Positions 1 to 8,756 of a stretch of 42,028 bases of DNA are shown one piece after another (positions within the stretch are counted from its first letter, which is position 1; the number at the start of each line of letters is the position of its first letter). The stretch is from positions 1-42,028 of the forward strand of contig CAILZI010000265.1 in the NCBI GenBank assembly GCA_903838675.1, read 5' to 3'. The notes beneath the pieces are model-generated. The model was not told the origin of the DNA, did not search any database, and was given only the letters and a program-made list of their open reading frames with translations. Both the position numbers and the translations under genes were made by a program. Source of the DNA: an uncultured Verrucomicrobiota bacterium (lineage in GTDB: Bacteria > Verrucomicrobiota > Verrucomicrobiia > Verrucomicrobiales > Verrucomicrobiaceae).

Positions 1-125
1 CGTCCGGCACGGCGGCGGCGGCGCAGGATGTCGCGACCATTCGCGGTCTTCGTGCGTGCGCGGAAACCAAACTGCTGCTTGCGCGTGCGCTTGGAAGGCT
101 GGTAGGTCCTGAATGTCTTTGGCAT
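1..125 (-). CDS. rpmH: 50S ribosomal protein L34, C-terminus cut by window edge
   Basis: Reading the minus strand from an ATG at 125-123 gives 41 codons of a very basic peptide beginning MPKTFRTYQPSKRTRKQ and containing GFRARTKTANGRDILRRRR, the hallmark of bacterial L34. L34 is a small protein of the large ribosomal subunit, normally 44-50 residues, so only a few C-terminal residues are missing to the left. In many bacteria rpmH is followed by rnpA and lies near dnaA/oriC; if so here, rnpA would be just outside the window to the left. No Shine-Dalgarno is visible upstream of the ATG. The gene is divergent from the esterase at 283, so 126-282 must hold both promoters. Confidence 0.95.
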   Translation of the reverse strand, partial: MPKTFRTYQPSKRTRKQQFGFRARTKTANGRDILRRRRRAG

Positions 126-282
126 GGGCGTGTGGGGTGGTGAAAGGGAAAGTAGGAGCTCAGACCGGACAAATCACGGCCTCCCCTCGAAAAGGGGGCG
201 CGAAACTAGCGGGAGTCTTCAATTTGTCAATCATGCGATCATTTCGCGTAAACTTCGGTTTTCTCAGCGTTACATTCCGCCC

Positions 283-1128
283 ATGAACCGTGCCCTCCTC
301 GCCAGCCTTTTTCTGCCCCTTGCCCTCAGCGCCGCTGACACCCCCGCCGCCCTGCCCCTGTGGCCCAATGGCACCCCCGGTTCTGAGGCCCGCGCCGCCG
401 AGCCCGAGAAGATCGAAGGCAGCAATGTGTGCAACGTCCATAAACCCACGATCACGCCCTACGTGCCCTCAGCGGACAAATCCACCGGCACCGCCGTCAT
501 CATCTGCCCCGGCGGCGGCCACTCCAAGCTCTGCCTCGGCCATGAAGGCTACGCTTTGGCCGAGTGGTTCCGCGATCACGGCATCGCCGCCTTTGTGCTG
601 AAGTACCGCCTCGCCCGCGAACCCGGCAGCACCTACACCATTCAGGACCACGCCATGGCCGACGCCCGCCGGGCCATCCGTACAGTCCGCAGCCGTGCCG
701 CCGAGTGGCACATCCAGCCGGACCGCATCGGTATCCTCGGCTTCTCCGCCGGGGGCGAGCTCGCCGCCTTTGCCGCCATGACGAATGATCCCGGCCAGAA
801 AGACGCCGCCGATCCCATCGAGCAGCAGTCCAGCCGCCCCGACTTTCAGGGCCTCATCTACCCCGGCACCTCCGGACTCTTCAATGCCACCAAGGGCATG
901 CCCCCGCTCTTCATCGCCGCCGGTTACAGCGACCGCCCGGACATCTCCGAAGGCATGGCCACCCTCTACCTCAAATACAAAGCCGCCGGCGTGAAAGCCG
1001 AGATGCACATCTTCGCCAACGCCGGCCACGGCATCGGCTACAAGCCGGATGCCAAGCCGAGTGCAGCATCGCGCTGGCCCACACGGTTCACCGAGTGGCT
1101 GACGGACAGCGGGCTGCTGAAGCAGTGA
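283..1128 (+). CDS. secreted alpha/beta-hydrolase, carbohydrate-esterase-like
   Basis: A 281-residue protein with an N-terminal signal peptide (about residues 1-18, ending ALSAAD). The alpha/beta-hydrolase core is clear: an oxyanion segment CPGGGH at 75-80, the nucleophile elbow GFSAGGE with Ser155, a likely acid residue around 216-220 (YSDRPD) and the catalytic His249 in NAGHG. This pattern fits the BD-FAE / acetyl-xylan-esterase-like hydrolases often secreted by polysaccharide degraders. The ATG at 283 is chosen because it starts the signal peptide; the frame stays open upstream to 124, but that part is divergent intergenic sequence. Substrate is not readable from the sequence; deacetylation or deferuloylation of plant polysaccharide is an inference. 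Confidence 0.85.
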   Translation: MNRALLASLFLPLALSAADTPAALPLWPNGTPGSEARAAEPEKIEGSNVCNVHKPTITPYVPSADKSTGTAVIICPGGGHSKLCLGHEGYALAEWFRDHGIAAFVLKYRLAREPGSTYTIQDHAMADARRAIRTVRSRAAEWHIQPDRIGILGFSAGGELAAFAAMTNDPGQKDAADPIEQQSSRPDFQGLIYPGTSGLFNATKGMPPLFIAAGYSDRPDISEGMATLYLKYKAAGVKAEMHIFANAGHGIGYKPDAKPSAASRWPTRFTEWLTDSGLLKQ

Positions 1129-1236
1129 AGGCTGAGCTACGCCATCGCTAGGCGGTGTTTGAAACCCTGTGCTGAATGGCCGTGGCAAGTTCATGTCATC
1201 TTATGGCACACTTTAGGCCGCAAGCCTCTCCCTCCG

Positions 1237-1339
1237 AAAGCGCGTAGCGCTGACACAACTGTAGCCGTGGGTGCCAACCCACGGAACCGCATCACCCATG
1301 TCTCCCCATTTCGCGGAACCGCGTAGCGGTGACACAAAA
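1237..1339. repeat. cluster of REP-like palindromic elements
   Basis: The gene-free stretch 1129-1390 holds three perfect dyads. AGCGC-GTA-GCGCT is at 1239-1251 and ACCGC-GTA-GCGGT at 1318-1330; both are followed directly by GACACAA. Between them CCGTGGGT-GCCA-ACCCACGG forms an 8-bp stem at 1265-1284. The two GTA-loop hairpins differ by compensating changes in both arms, so the stem itself is kept. This resembles short interspersed REP-type elements; no gene is supported here. Confidence 0.6.
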
Positions 1340-1390
1340 CGCCGCCACACCCAAACCTGACTGCGCCAGCGATGTAACGGGTTTTCAAAC

Positions 1391-4300
1391 CTAGTGCTGC
1401 GGTGCTCTGACCCACAAAGTCTGCCGCATGCGGCTGCCGCTTTCCAAACTGCTTCGGAGAGCCCTTTCTGACTCTGCGCTGAGTTCTCCGTGGAGACGGT
1501 TCAATGGGAACGGCATTTCGAGGATGGGCGCGGAAGGTGGTGCTGGTGCTTGCACTCGGTATTGGACTGGTTGCGGCCGGAAGGTTGGCAGTTGTACCTC
1601 CTGTGGCGTGATCGTCGGTCGCAGCGTTTGCAAGACCTCTTTCAACGTGGGCATGGCTTCACTCTGCGTGAAACTCTTCCCATGGTACTCAGGGGCCAGC
1701 CTGCCCGCTGGCTGTGGCTCCTGCGATTCATCTGGTGCGATCAGAATGGAAGGCCTTCTCTGGCGAACGGTCACCGTCACATTCTCGCCATCCGAAGCGT
1801 GGATGTGGACTTCGCAGTGACCGGCGGTAGCGTAGGTGCGCTGAAATGGCTCCGGAGGGGCGGGCCAGTCTGCTGCAATGTCTTCAGCAGCCGCTGGCGG
1901 CTCCCACAGCAGCGAGGGCCTTGATGCAAGCGGGTCCGCTTTTGCAGGAGAACAGTGCGAGACCACAAGCCAGCGGCGCACGTCCACCCGTGACGTCCAA
2001 AACTGAAACTCCGGCACGCTTTTCACCTGGCGCTCCGGATGCTTGTCCCCCAGATCAAACGGGCGGGCGCGTGCTGGCAGGTCAGCCAAGAGTCCGGCCC
2101 GTTTCAAAGCAGCCCATTGTTTTGCCAGAGCAGGCTTCATGCGGATGGCGGCATCGCTTTGCTGGCGGAGCTGAGCCTTGTCTGCGGGCTTGGGTGGTGT
2201 TGGTGCTTCTTGGGCAGGAGACTCGGTCTTCTGCTCGATCACGAACACTTGGTCAAGAGTTGAGAAGTCAACGGCGGGCTCAACCACGGCTTCTCCGGAA
2301 ATATCCCCGGTTTTAAATTGCTTCACGCGTCCCAAATACAGACCGGCCGGAAAAACTCCGCCTTCACCGGAAGAGGACACACGGGAGCCAATGTCGATTT
2401 TGGCCTGGCGGCTCAGGAAGCGAAGATGCAGTTGCGGGCTCACATCACGCACCACTTTTTCGCCATTCAAAATCCCCTGCTCTTGTGTCCCTTCCACCTT
2501 GGCTGAGACACGGCAGAGTTCATCGGTCAGGAGGATTACCTTCGTAAAATACGGCTCCGGCGTGTCTGTCTTCCCCACCAAACCGACCGGCGTGATCACC
2601 GGGCTATTGGCGACGATGCCATCGAGCGAACCTCTGTTGATGACCAGACTGCCGGAGCTTCGGCCGATCACCTTCGCAGTCGTTTTTTTGAAACTCCGCA
2701 GCGATTGGCGCGCGACCTCGGCTTTCTTGCTCCCTTCCTCGGTGTTTGATGGCGATGGCTGATAGACCCCGCTGGCCCGAAACCCGACTCGATCGTTTTC
2801 CACGCTCTTTGGCAACGGAAAGTACCATCCAATCTGCCTCTTCTCGCCTATCTCTTCCAGCCGCTTGCGCAATTTCAACGCATCGACTATCTCAGACGCA
2901 TCGCCAATGATCGTCACCTGACCGTTGCCGATTTTGAACTCCTTGAAGGAGATCTTCAGCTCTGCTTCCAGGAGTTTGATTTCCTGTGAAATTTCTGCGC
3001 CATTGAAGTCAAACGTCGTTGGCGCTGTCCCGCTTTTTTCTTCCACCGGTTTCACTTCACCGGAACCATCCGCAGACAGCGCCAGTGTCTCCTCCACGAC
3101 ACGCCGGACCATCGGCCCCAGCTTGTCCGGGACGAGAGTGCTGTCGGGTGATGTTTCATCCACATAAAGGGCGAATGCGAGCGCAGGCTTGTCGGCAGGA
3201 GCATAGCCGGCCATCCAGTAATGATGCGTGAAGACCTCCGAATGCGGGCCTTTGGCGCCCGTGGCGTAGCTGTCCGCCAGCGCGGCGATTTGTGCCTTCG
3301 AGCTCGTGAGGGCGCGGGCCCATGGCTGGGGATGAATCACTGCCTCCCGCAAGGCGCTGCGGACACGGGCAAGGCCTTCTGGCAGGTCGGGCAGGGTGTT
3401 GAGGTCCAGCCTCGGCCCGCCAGCGCTCTTCTTCGTCAGGGAGGGTTCCCACACCTTGCCATTGGCGAGCGCGGAATAGAGTGCCGCCATCTGCAGGACG
3501 GTGGCAGGGCTTCCACGACCTGAGGCAAAGTCTGTGGTGATGTCGTTGAGCTGACGCTGGCTCGAGCGCGTTTTCGAGAGCTCTTCCATTGTTGGCAGCA
3601 GGGGCGGGGACTTGACGCCAAAGATGTTGGTGCCTTGCTGCAGCCCGAGATCCTCCGCCATGCTGAAGAGGGCTGGATAACCCACCTCCGTGCCAAGCTG
3701 GAAAAAGTAGCTGGAACAGCCCTTTGCCAGTGCTTGCTCCAGGGTCAGCGGCCCATGGGCAGCGCCCTCCCGCAGGCTGGTGCGGCATATCCTCGTCACA
3801 CTGCCATAGCGGACGCCACCGCCAGACCCACGGGTGAGGGGCGTGCATGCGTAGGTGCCGGGAGTTTTTCCCGCCCGCAAGGCCGCGAGCGCGGTGAAAG
3901 GCTGAAGGACTGCCCCGGGGGCGCTGCGGGCAGAGCTGACACGGTCCAGCAAAGGAGTGTCGATGTCCTTGAGGTAGCGATCCCAATTCTGGAAACTGAC
4001 GAACGGCACAAAAAGATTCGGGTCATAGCCGGGCAGTGAAACGGAGGCTAGAATTTCGCCCGTTCGTGGATCGAGCACCACGGCTGCACCGCGTTTCACG
4101 TTGCCATCCTTCATCGTCTGCAACGTGAGTGCCTGAATGCGTGCATCGAGTGTGAGAGAGACGTCATTGCCCGTTTTCAATGAGGCATCCTCTTTCTGTT
4201 CCACACCAGCGCCCCCATGAAGCCTTGCGTCGTCGGAATCGGGCATTCGGGTATATCCTACCACATGAGCGGCCAGCGACTTGAGCGGATATTGGCGCGC

Positions 4301-5431
4301 CTTCTCTTTCGTGCTTTCCGCCAGCACCACGCCATGGCGATCCAGAATGCGGCCACGCGGCATGAAGTCTTCGATGGCGTGCAACATGGCCACCGGCAGT
4401 GTGATGAGCAGGGCACCACCTGCCAGTGCGAGCAGCCAGCGCAGCGTGAGGCTTTCTCGGCTGCGCTTGGGATCAAGAATGGCTTTCACCCGTGCCTCCA
4501 CTGGAGCACAGCGCGTGATGGTCAGTGCGCAGAGAGACAGCCCCGGAGCAACACGGCTGTGACGACTGAGATCGAGCAGGTACTGCGCGTAGTCGCTGGC
4601 ACGCACGCCATGGCGCAGCACGGCATCGTCGCAGGCGCGTTCTTGATCGACACGCAGCTGGCGGAATGTCAGCCAGACAAGTGGGTTGAACCAATGCAGG
4701 GCCTTCACCCATTGCGCGGCCCATAGCGCAAGGGGATCGCCACGTTTCAAATGGGCGAGTTCGTGCAGCAGCACGCCGCGTTGTTTCTCCGGGCTCCAGG
4801 TTTCAAATCCCTGCGGCAGCAGCAGTCGGGGTCTCAGGACACCCCAGACCATCGGCACGGAATCACCCGGCCCGATGAGCAGGCGCGGCATGCGCTGCAG
4901 TCCCAGCTCACGAGCGGTCTGAGGCACCAGGACGCATTCTTCCGGGCGCAGGGAAGCCTCCAAACGATGCAGCCGCCAGGCACTGTGCCCGAGGCGCAGC
5001 AGCAGCAGGCCTGCGATGAGCATCCAAACCATGGGCAGCGATTCTACCACATCATGCCATGAAATATTCCACGAGAAGACAGGCCGGGCGGGAGCCTCAG
5101 CTGGCACCGGCAGGGCAGGCTTGGAAACCTGCCAGCCGGAGCCGTCGTCTTCAGGGGGCAGGAAGGATGAAGCGTTGTCGATGATCAACGGCGGAGCCAT
5201 CACCGGCCAGTCCCGGGCGGCGTCGGCCTGCGGCAGCACATGCCATGCCGGCAGCGCCCACATCGCCAATGGCAGAACGGCCAATGTGGCGATGGCGGTG
5301 ATCCAGAGGGCATGCCGGCGTGCAGCAGCCATTCTGCGCAACCCCAGGCCGAGGAGCAGCGCCACTGAAAGAACCACCGCGCCCTTGAGCGCGATGAGCG
5401 AGAGAAGTTCCAGCAACGGTGTCGTGTTCAT
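1391..5431 (-). CDS. BlaR1-type M56 protease fused to inactive PBP2-like and MreC domains
   Basis: 1346 residues from the ATG at 5431; a TTG at 5452 overlapping the blaI stop is an alternative start. The N-terminus is a BlaR1/MecR1-like integral membrane zinc protease: membrane segments near 6-31, 42-60, 132-147 and 332-350, HELAH at 223-227 and ERACDDAV at 264-271. The extracytoplasmic part starts like class B PBP2 (RGRILDRHG at 359-367; VLDPRTGEILASVSLPGYDP), but the SxxK motif is AVLQ (507-510), SxN/SxD is GCS (571-573), and KTG is ATG (723-725). Next come a small alpha/beta segment (about 803-868), a full MreC-like region (about 911-1066, with NRGSLDGIVANSPVI, GLVGKTD and GGVFPAGLYLGRVK) and a Pro-rich tail without recognised domain. 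Family knowledge: BlaR1 cleaves or releases BlaI after sensing; MreC and PBP2 are partners in the elongasome. Inferred role: sensor of wall-synthesis state. Frame and domain calls are firm; function is open. Confidence 0.85.
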   Translation of the reverse strand: MNTTPLLELLSLIALKGAVVLSVALLLGLGLRRMAAARRHALWITAIATLAVLPLAMWALPAWHVLPQADAARDWPVMAPPLIIDNASSFLPPEDDGSGWQVSKPALPVPAEAPARPVFSWNISWHDVVESLPMVWMLIAGLLLLRLGHSAWRLHRLEASLRPEECVLVPQTARELGLQRMPRLLIGPGDSVPMVWGVLRPRLLLPQGFETWSPEKQRGVLLHELAHLKRGDPLALWAAQWVKALHWFNPLVWLTFRQLRVDQERACDDAVLRHGVRASDYAQYLLDLSRHSRVAPGLSLCALTITRCAPVEARVKAILDPKRSRESLTLRWLLALAGGALLITLPVAMLHAIEDFMPRGRILDRHGVVLAESTKEKARQYPLKSLAAHVVGYTRMPDSDDARLHGGAGVEQKEDASLKTGNDVSLTLDARIQALTLQTMKDGNVKRGAAVVLDPRTGEILASVSLPGYDPNLFVPFVSFQNWDRYLKDIDTPLLDRVSSARSAPGAVLQPFTALAALRAGKTPGTYACTPLTRGSGGGVRYGSVTRICRTSLREGAAHGPLTLEQALAKGCSSYFFQLGTEVGYPALFSMAEDLGLQQGTNIFGVKSPPLLPTMEELSKTRSSQRQLNDITTDFASGRGSPATVLQMAALYSALANGKVWEPSLTKKSAGGPRLDLNTLPDLPEGLARVRSALREAVIHPQPWARALTSSKAQIAALADSYATGAKGPHSEVFTHHYWMAGYAPADKPALAFALYVDETSPDSTLVPDKLGPMVRRVVEETLALSADGSGEVKPVEEKSGTAPTTFDFNGAEISQEIKLLEAELKISFKEFKIGNGQVTIIGDASEIVDALKLRKRLEEIGEKRQIGWYFPLPKSVENDRVGFRASGVYQPSPSNTEEGSKKAEVARQSLRSFKKTTAKVIGRSSGSLVINRGSLDGIVANSPVITPVGLVGKTDTPEPYFTKVILLTDELCRVSAKVEGTQEQGILNGEKVVRDVSPQLHLRFLSRQAKIDIGSRVSSSGEGGVFPAGLYLGRVKQFKTGDISGEAVVEPAVDFSTLDQVFVIEQKTESPAQEAPTPPKPADKAQLRQQSDAAIRMKPALAKQWAALKRAGLLADLPARARPFDLGDKHPERQVKSVPEFQFWTSRVDVRRWLVVSHCSPAKADPLASRPSLLWEPPAAAEDIAADWPAPPEPFQRTYATAGHCEVHIHASDGENVTVTVRQRRPSILIAPDESQEPQPAGRLAPEYHGKSFTQSEAMPTLKEVLQTLRPTITPQEVQLPTFRPQPVQYRVQAPAPPSAPILEMPFPLNRLHGELSAESERALRSSLESGSRMRQTLWVRAPQH

Positions 5432-5448
5432 GAGCAGTGCGTTTAAAA

Positions 5449-5835
5449 TCAACGGCCTTCGCGCTTTGCTTCGTCAATGAGCTTCTGGATGCGTGCCGTC
5501 TGCTCCTCCGTCAGCGCGGCGTCTTTGCGTGTGAGGTGGGCGGCCAGCGCTTCATCCACTGCGCCGCCGAAAAAGGTGTCCAGCACCAGCTTCAGCGCGT
5601 TCAGGCCCGCACGGGCCTTGGACTGCGCGGGTGCATAGATGACCTCGCGGCCTTCTTTGCGCAGGCGCTTCACATGCCCTTTCTCCTCCAGGATGTGCAT
5701 GAGCCGCCGCACGGCCATGTCGGTGGGCGGGTCCGGCAGCTTCGCCTGCACCGTGGCCACCGTGGCGCTGCCCTCCGCGTGCAGGACGTTCATGATCTGG
5801 CGCTCGCGCCGGGAAAGATTTGTGGTGTCGGACAT
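5449..5835 (-). CDS. BlaI/MecI/CopY-family transcriptional repressor
   Basis: A 128-residue winged-helix protein. LSRRERQIMNVLHAEG opens the domain, and the pattern TDMAVRRLMHILEEKGHVKR is the recognition-helix/wing region of BlaI/MecI repressors, followed by the dimerisation helices (ALKLVLDTFFGGAVDEALAAHL). BlaI-type proteins repress their own operon until the partner M56 protease triggers their inactivation. The partner gene starts 17 nt downstream (ATG 5431), the classical blaI-blaR1 arrangement. The ATG at 5835 abuts a perfect inverted repeat (5836-5855), so the protein probably controls its own transcription. No beta-lactamase gene lies in the window, so the regulated targets are unknown. 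Confidence 0.9.
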   Translation of the reverse strand: MSDTTNLSRRERQIMNVLHAEGSATVATVQAKLPDPPTDMAVRRLMHILEEKGHVKRLRKEGREVIYAPAQSKARAGLNALKLVLDTFFGGAVDEALAAHLTRKDAALTEEQTARIQKLIDEAKREGR

Positions 5836-5855
5836 TTCGCTATTTTTTTAGCGAA
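5836..5855 (-). promoter_or_regulatory. probable BlaI operator
   Basis: Perfect dyad TTCGCTA-N6-TAGCGAA with an A/T-only spacer, touching the start codon of the blaI-like gene. BlaI-family dimers bind such short dyads. Its position over the place of a ribosome-binding site implies a very short or absent leader. The sequence differs from the TACA/TGTA operator of staphylococcal BlaI. Confidence 0.6.
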
Positions 5856-5949
5856 TTAGAACCGGCATGACAAGTACAAACAAGAAAAATTTAACGCATA
5901 TGGCTATGTATCTCCGAACTCCGCCGCATGATGGAGATGCCTCGACAGA

Positions 5950-8745
5950 TCACTCCTTCGCAGAGCGCAGGCGCAGGTGGGCGGCCTCCGTCACAGCGGC
6001 GGCCAGCTCGTCCAGCAGCGCACGGTCCGTGATTTTCTGGCTGTGCTCGTCCTGCACATAGATGGCGTCAATGGCCACGCCTTTTTCCGTGCTGATGCGT
6101 GCATGCGTGACGTTGTGGCCGAGGCGGCCGATGGCCATGAAGATGTCATACAGCAGCCCGAGGCGGTCCACCAGCTGAAGCTCCAGCACGGTCTGATCCG
6201 GCGAGAGGTTGTTGTTCACGTAGATGCGCTGCGGGATTTCCGTGCCGATCTCATCGAGCATCGTGATCGACTTGCCCAGCTTCTGGGCGATCGCCTCATC
6301 GAAATCAAAGGTCCGCTTGCAGAAGGCTTTGCGCACGGAATCCTCGACACGGGTGCGTGCGCTTTTGGTGGTGACGGCGGCGAAGTTCGTGTTGCAGACG
6401 CGGAAGGTGTCCAGCACGAGATGGTCGGCGCGCTGGTAGAGGTCGGCGCTGAGGATGTTGATGCTTTCCGCCGCCAGAGCGCCGGAGATTCGCGCAAGGA
6501 GCAGGTGGCGGTCCCAGCAGACGACGGTGAGTTCGCTGTAGCCCTGGTCCACGTGATCGACCCAGGCCATGACCGGCAGCAGACCTGCGGCAGCCTCTTC
6601 ACGGATCAGCTGCTCAAAGAACAGCCGGAACTGACGCAGATGCGTGGCGATGAGCTCGGCCTCCCGGAAATTGAAGTAGGAAGGCGGCATGTGGCGGAAG
6701 TGCGCGTCCACTTCAGCGTCGAATCCGGCACCGAGGCGGCGCGCCACCTCCTTTTTCAGATCCGCCAGCGGCACCTGAAGATTTCGCATGAAATCCGCCG
6801 GGGCGTTCATGAAACGCAGCGCGCTGTGATAGAGCTGCCGGATGGAGGCTTCCTTGTAACCCGACCAGCTCTTGTCGCTGGTGCCCTTGGAGTCGGCATA
6901 GGTCATGAGAAGAAGCGTGTCGAGATTCTCCTTCGTGCGCACGATGCTGACAAATTCCTCGATGACCTGCGGATCATCCAGACTCTTGGTCGTGGCGGTG
7001 CGGTACATCAGCAGATGATTATCAACGAGGAAGAGCAGCAGCCTTCGGCGCTCGCCCTTGACCTGCAGGCGGCGGGAGACGGCGGCAGCCAGCGTGGTGC
7101 TTTCATCGCTGTGCGTCTTCTTGTTGGCAGCGCGGCCTGCGTCATGCAGCAGCAGCGCGAGGTACAGCACATACGGCTGCTGCAGATCGTGAAACAGCTG
7201 CTGAAACAGCTCCACGCCTTTCAGGGTGGGGTCGCTCAGCTCATCGAGTTTGTCGATGGTGCGCAGCGTGTGCTCGTCCGCCGTGTAGAGATGGAAGAAC
7301 TCGTGCTGCACCAGATTGGTGAGCGCGCCAAACTCCGGCATGTAGCGGCCGAGGAAGCCGACGCGGTGCATCTGCCGCAGGGTGCGCGCCGCATCGCCTT
7401 TGCTGGAGAGAATCGTCTCAAAGGTCTCGCGGTTCGCTTTGCTGTACCGAAAGCTCGTGTCCACCCGGCGGAAGTTGTCCTGAATGAGCTGGAACAAATC
7501 CGGGCTGAGGCGCAGGTGGCGGTTCTGCGTGTGGAGAAAGAGGCGCATGAGGCGCTCCGGGTCGTCTTTGAAGATCGACGGGCTTTCAGCATAGACGCGT
7601 TCGTGCTTGCGATGAAAGCCGTCGAAGCTTTCCTGCTCCTTCTCCGCCTTCCGCCGCGCCATGAAGCCCATGAGCTTGCTTTGCGTGCGGGTTTCCAGCG
7701 CCTGCAGGTGGAAGCGGTCCATCACCTCATTGCTGCGCTGCAGCAGGTCTCGCGTGGCCGTGTAGTATTCATGCATCAGCGCCTCAATGCGGCGCAGGAT
7801 GCGTTTGTGGCGGTAGCCCAGATTCGTGGCCACCGGCCCCTGCAGCCGCAGGGTCAGCAGGTCTTCGGCGCGCTTTTCGGTGTAGTGCATCTCATTGCGC
7901 ACACGCAGAATGAAGTCATAACCCTTCGCCACTTCCTTCCAGCCCGCCCTTGAGATCAGGCCGAGCGCGACCAAATCTTTGGGGTTCAGCGTGCGGTGCC
8001 GGGCATACGTCATCCAGATCAGGTTCTGGTAGTCGCGCAACCCGCCGCAGCCGTTTTTCACATGCGGCTCCTGCACAAAGGGAGTGTTCTCGTATTTCGA
8101 GTGGCGGGTGTTCAGATCAATCTGCCGCAGCTTCAAAAAGTCCCCCTCCTGCCCGTCCATGCATTCCTTGTCAAAGCGGGAGCGGAACTCCTCAAAGGCC
8201 TCCTTCTGGCCGGTGACGAAGCGGGCCTCCATCAGCGCCGTCTTGGTCTCCATGCTTTCATTCGCCAGCTTGATGCACTCGCCCACGCAGCGTGAGCCAT
8301 GGCCGACCTTGAGCTTCAGATCGTAGAAATAGAGCAGGTAGTCGCGGATCAGCTGCACCACTTCGGTGGACACCTTGCCGCTGTTGCCAGGAAACATGAA
8401 AGTGAGGTCCACATCACTGCCCGGACTCATCACCCGCCGCCCGTAGCCGCCATGCGCGGTCACACTGACGTTGAGCTTGGCCTTGGCTTCAGGGGTGAGC
8501 GCCGCCACGCTTTCATCCCAGAGCAGACGCACGATCAAGTCGATCATGTCCGAACGCATGCGGCAGATCTCCGCCCCGCTGAAAGTCCCGGAACGGTGCC
8601 GCTGCTTGATGCGCTGCTCCTTGATCTTGAGGAAACGCTTCGCCTGGCGCAGCGTTTCGGTGCGCCCGCGTGGCAGCTTGTCTTCAGGCGGGAAAAATTT
8701 CTGCGCACTCTTGTTCAGGTGCCGCAGGTATTCGCGTTCGGTCAT
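5950..8745 (-). CDS. glnD: [protein-PII] uridylyltransferase / uridylyl-removing enzyme
   Basis: 931 residues, slightly longer than the E. coli enzyme (890). The nucleotidyltransferase domain carries GGYGRR at 99-104 and SDVD at 110-113; KNGCGGLRDYQ at 230-240 is a GlnD signature. The HD hydrolase domain shows YTADEHTLR at 487-495 and LLLHDAGR with His534-Asp535. Two C-terminal ACT domains follow (about 740-820 and 850-931), which bind glutamine in known GlnD. The enzyme uridylylates PII under nitrogen limitation and reverses it under nitrogen excess. It lies 11 nt downstream of apt on the same strand, so the two are likely co-transcribed. No PII or glutamine synthetase gene is nearby. The long open frame on the opposite strand is a codon-bias artefact. 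Confidence 0.95.
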   Translation of the reverse strand: MTEREYLRHLNKSAQKFFPPEDKLPRGRTETLRQAKRFLKIKEQRIKQRHRSGTFSGAEICRMRSDMIDLIVRLLWDESVAALTPEAKAKLNVSVTAHGGYGRRVMSPGSDVDLTFMFPGNSGKVSTEVVQLIRDYLLYFYDLKLKVGHGSRCVGECIKLANESMETKTALMEARFVTGQKEAFEEFRSRFDKECMDGQEGDFLKLRQIDLNTRHSKYENTPFVQEPHVKNGCGGLRDYQNLIWMTYARHRTLNPKDLVALGLISRAGWKEVAKGYDFILRVRNEMHYTEKRAEDLLTLRLQGPVATNLGYRHKRILRRIEALMHEYYTATRDLLQRSNEVMDRFHLQALETRTQSKLMGFMARRKAEKEQESFDGFHRKHERVYAESPSIFKDDPERLMRLFLHTQNRHLRLSPDLFQLIQDNFRRVDTSFRYSKANRETFETILSSKGDAARTLRQMHRVGFLGRYMPEFGALTNLVQHEFFHLYTADEHTLRTIDKLDELSDPTLKGVELFQQLFHDLQQPYVLYLALLLHDAGRAANKKTHSDESTTLAAAVSRRLQVKGERRRLLLFLVDNHLLMYRTATTKSLDDPQVIEEFVSIVRTKENLDTLLLMTYADSKGTSDKSWSGYKEASIRQLYHSALRFMNAPADFMRNLQVPLADLKKEVARRLGAGFDAEVDAHFRHMPPSYFNFREAELIATHLRQFRLFFEQLIREEAAAGLLPVMAWVDHVDQGYSELTVVCWDRHLLLARISGALAAESINILSADLYQRADHLVLDTFRVCNTNFAAVTTKSARTRVEDSVRKAFCKRTFDFDEAIAQKLGKSITMLDEIGTEIPQRIYVNNNLSPDQTVLELQLVDRLGLLYDIFMAIGRLGHNVTHARISTEKGVAIDAIYVQDEHSQKITDRALLDELAAAVTEAAHLRLRSAKE

Positions 8746-8756
8746 TGCAGCAGAGG

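Noticed and set aside
1..125. Window edge as replication origin because of rpmH
   Set aside because: rpmH is often near oriC, but no DnaA-box cluster or dnaA gene is visible in the available sequence.
5977..7953. Very long open frame (658 codons) on the plus strand
   Set aside because: It lies wholly antisense to glnD, whose motifs are unmistakable; its translation has no recognisable domain and reflects the codon bias of GC-rich DNA.
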